Assembly: GCA_020026075.1 (NCBI GenBank)
Contig: JAHHQZ010000017.1
Coordinates: 1-34,543, forward strand
Direction of reading: 5' to 3'
DNA length: 34,543 nucleotides
From: Actinobacillus sp.
GTDB taxonomy: Bacteria; Pseudomonadota; Gammaproteobacteria; Enterobacterales; Pasteurellaceae
Positions 30,968 to 34,543 of this stretch are shown in pieces; within the stretch, counting starts at the first letter, position 1; the number at the start of each line of letters is the position of its first letter. Below the pieces are notes generated by a model. It searched no databases, was not told the DNA's origin, and was given only the letters and a program-made list of their open reading frames with translations. The translations under genes were made by a program, and so were the position numbers.

Positions 30968-33598
30968 ATGCGGATCGCAAAAATAATGCTGAGTAGCCTG
31001 CTCACGCTGATATTAGTCGGCGCTGTGGCGGGGGGCGTGGTTTTTTATGAATTAAAAAAAGACTTGCCAGAAGTGGATAGTTTAAAAACTGTGGAATTAA
31101 AACAGCCAATGCAAATTTATTCCGCAGACGGCAAATTGATGGCAGAAATTGGCGAACAGCGCCGTATTCCAGTGCCATTGAGTGAGATTCCTAAGCCGTT
31201 GATTCAAGCGGTTATTGCGACAGAAGATAGCCGTTTTTATGAACATTACGGCATTGATCCTGTGGGGATTATGCGGGCGATTACGGTGGCGATTAGTCAC
31301 GGCGGAGCGACACAAGGGGCAAGTACCATTACCCAGCAAGTGGCCCGTAATTTCTTTTTAACTCGTGAAAAAACCTTAGCTCGTAAAGCGAAAGAGGCGA
31401 TTTTGGCTTTGGATATTGAGCGAACGCTGAGTAAAGATGAAATTTTGGATTTGTATTTAAATAAAATTTATCTCGGCAACCGTGCTTACGGTGTAGCAGC
31501 AGCAGCGCAAACGTATTTTGGTAAAAAACTTAACCAGTTGACCTTGTCTGAAATGGCGATGATTGCAGGCTTGCCAAAAGCACCTTCCACCTTAAATCCA
31601 ATCGCCTCCCTAGAACGTGCTACGGAGCGTCGTAATGTAGTACTTGGGCGTATGCTGGATATGAAATTCATTACTGAAGCACAGTACGAACAGGCGAAAA
31701 ATGAGCCATTAATGTCGAGTTATCACGGTGTAAAAGTAGCGCTGAAAGCAGATTACGCAACGGAAATGGTTCGCCAAGAGATGATCAAAGTGTTCGGCGA
31801 AGAAAATGCTTACACGAAGGGTTACAAAGTTTACACTACCATTAATTCCAAAGATGAATTAGCAGCTCAAAAGGCCTTGCGTGATAATTTAATTGCCTAC
31901 GACCGCCGTCATGGCTACCGTAAGCCAGCCTACCTTTGGAAAAAAGGCGAAGAGGCGTGGTCTGAAAATAAAATCACCAATTATCTGAGCCGTTTAGCCA
32001 GTGCGACACCTTTCGTACCCGCAGCGGTAATTGCGAAGACCAAAGGCGATGCAACAGTTTTATTTGCTGACGGTTCGCAAGCGTTATTAAGTCGTCAAAC
32101 AATGGGATGGGCCAAGCAATATCAGCCACAGGTGGGCGATTTGGTGTGGGTGTTCCAAAAAGATAATGTGTGGCAGCTTGGGCAAATTCCACAAGCAAAC
32201 TCTGCCTTAGTGTCTTTAAACAGTAATGATGGTGCTATTGAGGCGCTGGTGGGTGGATTTAGTTTTGCACAAAGTAAATTTAACCGTGCAACACAGTCAA
32301 TGGTGCAGGTTGGCTCGTCTATTAAGCCGTTTATTTATGCTGCGGCGTTGGATCGTGGCTTAACCCTGTCAACCGTGTTGCAAGATAGCCCTATTATTTT
32401 ACGTCAAGAAGGCCAACCTGACTGGCGACCATACAACTCACCAAATCGCTTTGACGGTCCGATGCGTTTACGTAGGGGCTTGGGTGAGTCAAAAAATATG
32501 ATCGCTATTCGTACCATTAAATTGGCAGGCATTCCTTTTACGGCGAAATTCTTAGAGCGTTTTGGCTTTAAACGTAACCAATATTTTGCTAGTGCTTCCC
32601 TTGCCTTGGGAACGGCATCATTTACGCCACTACAATTAGCGCGTGCTTATGCGGTGTTGGATAACGGTGGCTTTTTGGTAACGCCTTATTTGATTAGCAA
32701 AGTGGAAGATAATACAGGGGCCGTAATTTTCCGTGCAAATCCGAAAGTGGCTTGCCCGACTTGCGATAATATTCCTGTGGAATATGCCCCAAGTGAAAAA
32801 TTGACCGACTTACATGCCGCAGATAATGATGTTATCACTGACGATGGTGATCAAGCAGGGCAAGGCTTTACAGGTTTCGGTAAAATTCAAGATGTTACTG
32901 ACAGTGTGGACGATCTTACGGAAAATGGCGCATTGCAAACCTTACAAAATGCAGGCTTAATCAATAAACCGCAAGATTTTATGCAACAAGCCCAGCACGA
33001 AGCACAATCTCAACAGTCAACTGATCACAATTACGCACCACGTGTATTGGATCCTGGTGTGGCATTCTTGATTCGTAGTGCTTTGACCACAGCCATTTAC
33101 GGTGAGCCCAACCAAAAATGGTTAGGTACAAGCTGGCGCATTCGTAATTCTTTTCAACGTCGGGATATTGGTGGGAAAACGGGTACGACCAACCAAAATA
33201 AAATGGCGTGGTATGCAGGTTTTGGAGCCAACATTACCACAGCAGTTTATGTGGGCTTTGATGACAATAACCGCAATCTTGGTAAACGAGAATACGGTTC
33301 GACAGCAGCAATGCCAGCTTGGGTTGAGTACATGAAAGTCGCCTTAGCTGACGTTCCTGAGCGCCATTTACCGCAACCAGCGGACATTGTGAGCCGTCAA
33401 ATTGACGAGCAAACAGGTTTACTCGCATCGCCAGATCGTCCGAGCGTTACTGAATATTACATTAAAGGCACCGAGCCTAAACGTGCCTTTGTGCCACAAA
33501 ATCAAGGCTATTTACTGCCAGGGCAATCCACTGAACCGACCGAACCACAAACGGATGCCACGGATACGCCACAAATTAATACACAGGAATTATTTTAA
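30968..33598 (+). CDS. ponA: Penicillin-binding protein 1A, bifunctional
   Basis: PBP1A polymerises and cross-links peptidoglycan. A transmembrane anchor (about 8-28) is followed by the GT51 glycosyltransferase domain with E86 in ATEDSRFYEHYG and GASTITQQVARN. The transpeptidase domain has SSIK (nucleophile S450), the SKN triad and KTGTTN. The length is 876 aa. A low-complexity acidic/Gln-rich insert lies between CPTCDN and NYAPRVLDPGVAF (about 595-695); this region also varies in H. influenzae. I chose the ATG at 30968 with AGAGGGA upstream; a GTG directly before it is possible. It is divergent from comA and followed by rlmJ, as in H. influenzae. Confidence 0.96.
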   Translation: MRIAKIMLSSLLTLILVGAVAGGVVFYELKKDLPEVDSLKTVELKQPMQIYSADGKLMAEIGEQRRIPVPLSEIPKPLIQAVIATEDSRFYEHYGIDPVGIMRAITVAISHGGATQGASTITQQVARNFFLTREKTLARKAKEAILALDIERTLSKDEILDLYLNKIYLGNRAYGVAAAAQTYFGKKLNQLTLSEMAMIAGLPKAPSTLNPIASLERATERRNVVLGRMLDMKFITEAQYEQAKNEPLMSSYHGVKVALKADYATEMVRQEMIKVFGEENAYTKGYKVYTTINSKDELAAQKALRDNLIAYDRRHGYRKPAYLWKKGEEAWSENKITNYLSRLASATPFVPAAVIAKTKGDATVLFADGSQALLSRQTMGWAKQYQPQVGDLVWVFQKDNVWQLGQIPQANSALVSLNSNDGAIEALVGGFSFAQSKFNRATQSMVQVGSSIKPFIYAAALDRGLTLSTVLQDSPIILRQEGQPDWRPYNSPNRFDGPMRLRRGLGESKNMIAIRTIKLAGIPFTAKFLERFGFKRNQYFASASLALGTASFTPLQLARAYAVLDNGGFLVTPYLISKVEDNTGAVIFRANPKVACPTCDNIPVEYAPSEKLTDLHAADNDVITDDGDQAGQGFTGFGKIQDVTDSVDDLTENGALQTLQNAGLINKPQDFMQQAQHEAQSQQSTDHNYAPRVLDPGVAFLIRSALTTAIYGEPNQKWLGTSWRIRNSFQRRDIGGKTGTTNQNKMAWYAGFGANITTAVYVGFDDNNRNLGKREYGSTAAMPAWVEYMKVALADVPERHLPQPADIVSRQIDEQTGLLASPDRPSVTEYYIKGTEPKRAFVPQNQGYLLPGQSTEPTEPQTDATDTPQINTQELF

Positions 33599-33607
33599 GG
33601 AAAATCA

Positions 33608-34453
33608 ATGTTAAGTTATCGACACAGCTTTCACGCTGGCAACCACGCCGATGTGGTGAAACATATCGTTTTAATGCTCATCTTAGAAAGCTTACAGCAA
33701 AAAGAGAAAGGCTTTTACTACCTAGATACCCACGCTGGCGTGGGGTTCTACCGCCTACTTAGCGCCGAAGCACAGAAAAATGCCGAGTTTGAAACAGGCA
33801 TCGCGCCATTGTGGCAACGTGATGATTTGCCGCCAGAAGTGGCACGTTACGTGGAAATGATCAAAGATCTCAATCACCACAAACCGCAGTTACGTGATTA
33901 TGCTGGCTCGCCACTCATTGCAGCGAAAATGCTCCGTGAACAGGATCGTGCGTTGCTTACCGAACTACACCCAAGCGATTTCCCACTGCTACGCCAAAAT
34001 TTCCGTCCATTTAAAAATGTGCAAACCAAGCGTGCGGACGGTTTCCAACAGCTTAAAGCCACGCTACCGCCAAAAGAGCGTCGTGGCTTGGTGCTTATCG
34101 ACCCACCATACGAGCTAAAAGAGGATTATCAACGAGTAGTTGAGGCCATTGTAGAGGGCTACAAACGCTTTGCCACAGGCGTTTATGCTATTTGGTATCC
34201 AGTGGTGCGCCGCTCGCAAATTAAGCAAATGGTGCGAGCATTAGAAGCCACAGGCATTCGAAAAATTCTACAAATCGAACTCGGCGTGCGTCCAGATACT
34301 GATCAAAAAGGAATGACCGCCAGCGGAATGATCGTCATAAACCCACCGTGGCAGCTTGAAAAACAAATGAAATCCATCTTGCCATACCTAAACCAAGTCC
34401 TCACCCCTAGCGGTACAGGCTTTTGGAAGGTGGATTGGATTACACCAGAATAA
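33608..34453 (+). CDS. rlmJ: 23S rRNA (adenine(2030)-N6)-methyltransferase RlmJ
   Basis: RlmJ methylates N6 of A2030 in 23S rRNA using SAM. The signature start YRHSFHAGNHADVVKH, YLDTHAGVGFY (SAM-binding motif I) and the amino-methyltransferase catalytic motif DPPY at 165-168 are all present. The length (281 aa) is standard. AAGGAAAA precedes the ATG. It lies nine bases after ponA, the same neighbour as in H. influenzae. Confidence 0.97.
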   Translation: MLSYRHSFHAGNHADVVKHIVLMLILESLQQKEKGFYYLDTHAGVGFYRLLSAEAQKNAEFETGIAPLWQRDDLPPEVARYVEMIKDLNHHKPQLRDYAGSPLIAAKMLREQDRALLTELHPSDFPLLRQNFRPFKNVQTKRADGFQQLKATLPPKERRGLVLIDPPYELKEDYQRVVEAIVEGYKRFATGVYAIWYPVVRRSQIKQMVRALEATGIRKILQIELGVRPDTDQKGMTASGMIVINPPWQLEKQMKSILPYLNQVLTPSGTGFWKVDWITPE

Positions 34454-34490
34454 ATGGAATAAAGAAATAAAAAATAAAGCCGTTACTGAT

Positions 34491-34543
34491 TGACCTGACC
34501 CCAAAAACTTAGACTAAATTAATTTAAGGACTGGGCTCTGTAT
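34491..34543 (+). mobile_element. probable left end of an IS3-family (IS150-like) insertion sequence, truncated by window
   Basis: After 37 bp of plain AT-rich sequence behind rlmJ, TGACCTGACCCCAAAAACTT begins, a pattern typical of IS3-family terminal repeats (TG start, run of C then A). The window ends at GGACTGGGCTCTGTAT, where such elements usually start their first ORF. The transposase and right end are not visible, so this is a tentative call. Confidence 0.5.

Noticed and set aside
32745..33050. Acidic/Gln-rich insert in PBP1A as a foreign insertion
   Set aside because: H. influenzae PBP1A has a comparable variable low-complexity segment at the same place, and the frame is intact.

Overview
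The window reads as chromosome from a member of the Pasteurellaceae (Haemophilus/Actinobacillus relatives). The evidence is recalled resemblance of almost every protein to Haemophilus influenzae proteins, plus local gene orders typical of that family: cnoX-trxB-cydDC, a hydroxyacid dehydrogenase with lolCDE, and the comA operon divergent from ponA-rlmJ. I cannot name the genus. The two uptake-sequence cores known from this family are nearly absent: two AAGTGCGGT and no ACAAGCGGT found by eye.

Layout. 1-155: two tandem tRNA-Asp genes with a strong promoter. 233-2925: dnaQ divergent from rnhA-waaA. 3024-8480: cnoX, trxB and the cydDC ABC exporter. 8547-10500: an AT-richer two-gene island encoding a HaeIII-type restriction-modification system (GGCC specificity predicted), placed directly in front of parC. 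10508-17525: parC, a D-2-hydroxyacid dehydrogenase, the lipoprotein exporter lolCDE and an unusual Gre-like protein. 17611-23076: mrp divergent from sucAB (2-oxoglutarate dehydrogenase E1 and E2). 23194-27500: tldD divergent from an AI-2E-family permease, mltF and an unannotated 47-codon basic ORF. 27681-30846: the competence operon comA-comB-comC-comE on the minus strand, with no comD and a shortened ComE. 30968-34453: ponA (PBP1A) and rlmJ. 34491-34543: probably the left end of an IS3-family element.

The most interesting structure is a dispersed short element. Its core is about AGGYYGGAAT, followed by an AT tract and, about one helical turn further on, a second AT tract (AAAATTTT). I count about 28 copies, roughly one per 1.2 kb. 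They lie in both orientations and occur both inside genes and as inverted pairs forming terminator-like hairpins between genes. This density, the core-plus-two-AT-tracts design and the terminator pairing match DNA uptake signal sequences, but the core is neither known Pasteurellaceae type. A competence operon that has lost comD and the ComE N-terminal domain, and a GGCC-specific R-M system whose target lies in one core variant, make this locus worth following up.

Most other genes are ordinary housekeeping functions: replication proofreading, RNase H, LPS core, redox control, cytochrome bd assembly, topoisomerase IV, lipoprotein export, TCA cycle and peptidoglycan synthesis or turnover. No intergenic stretch exceeds about 230 bp.
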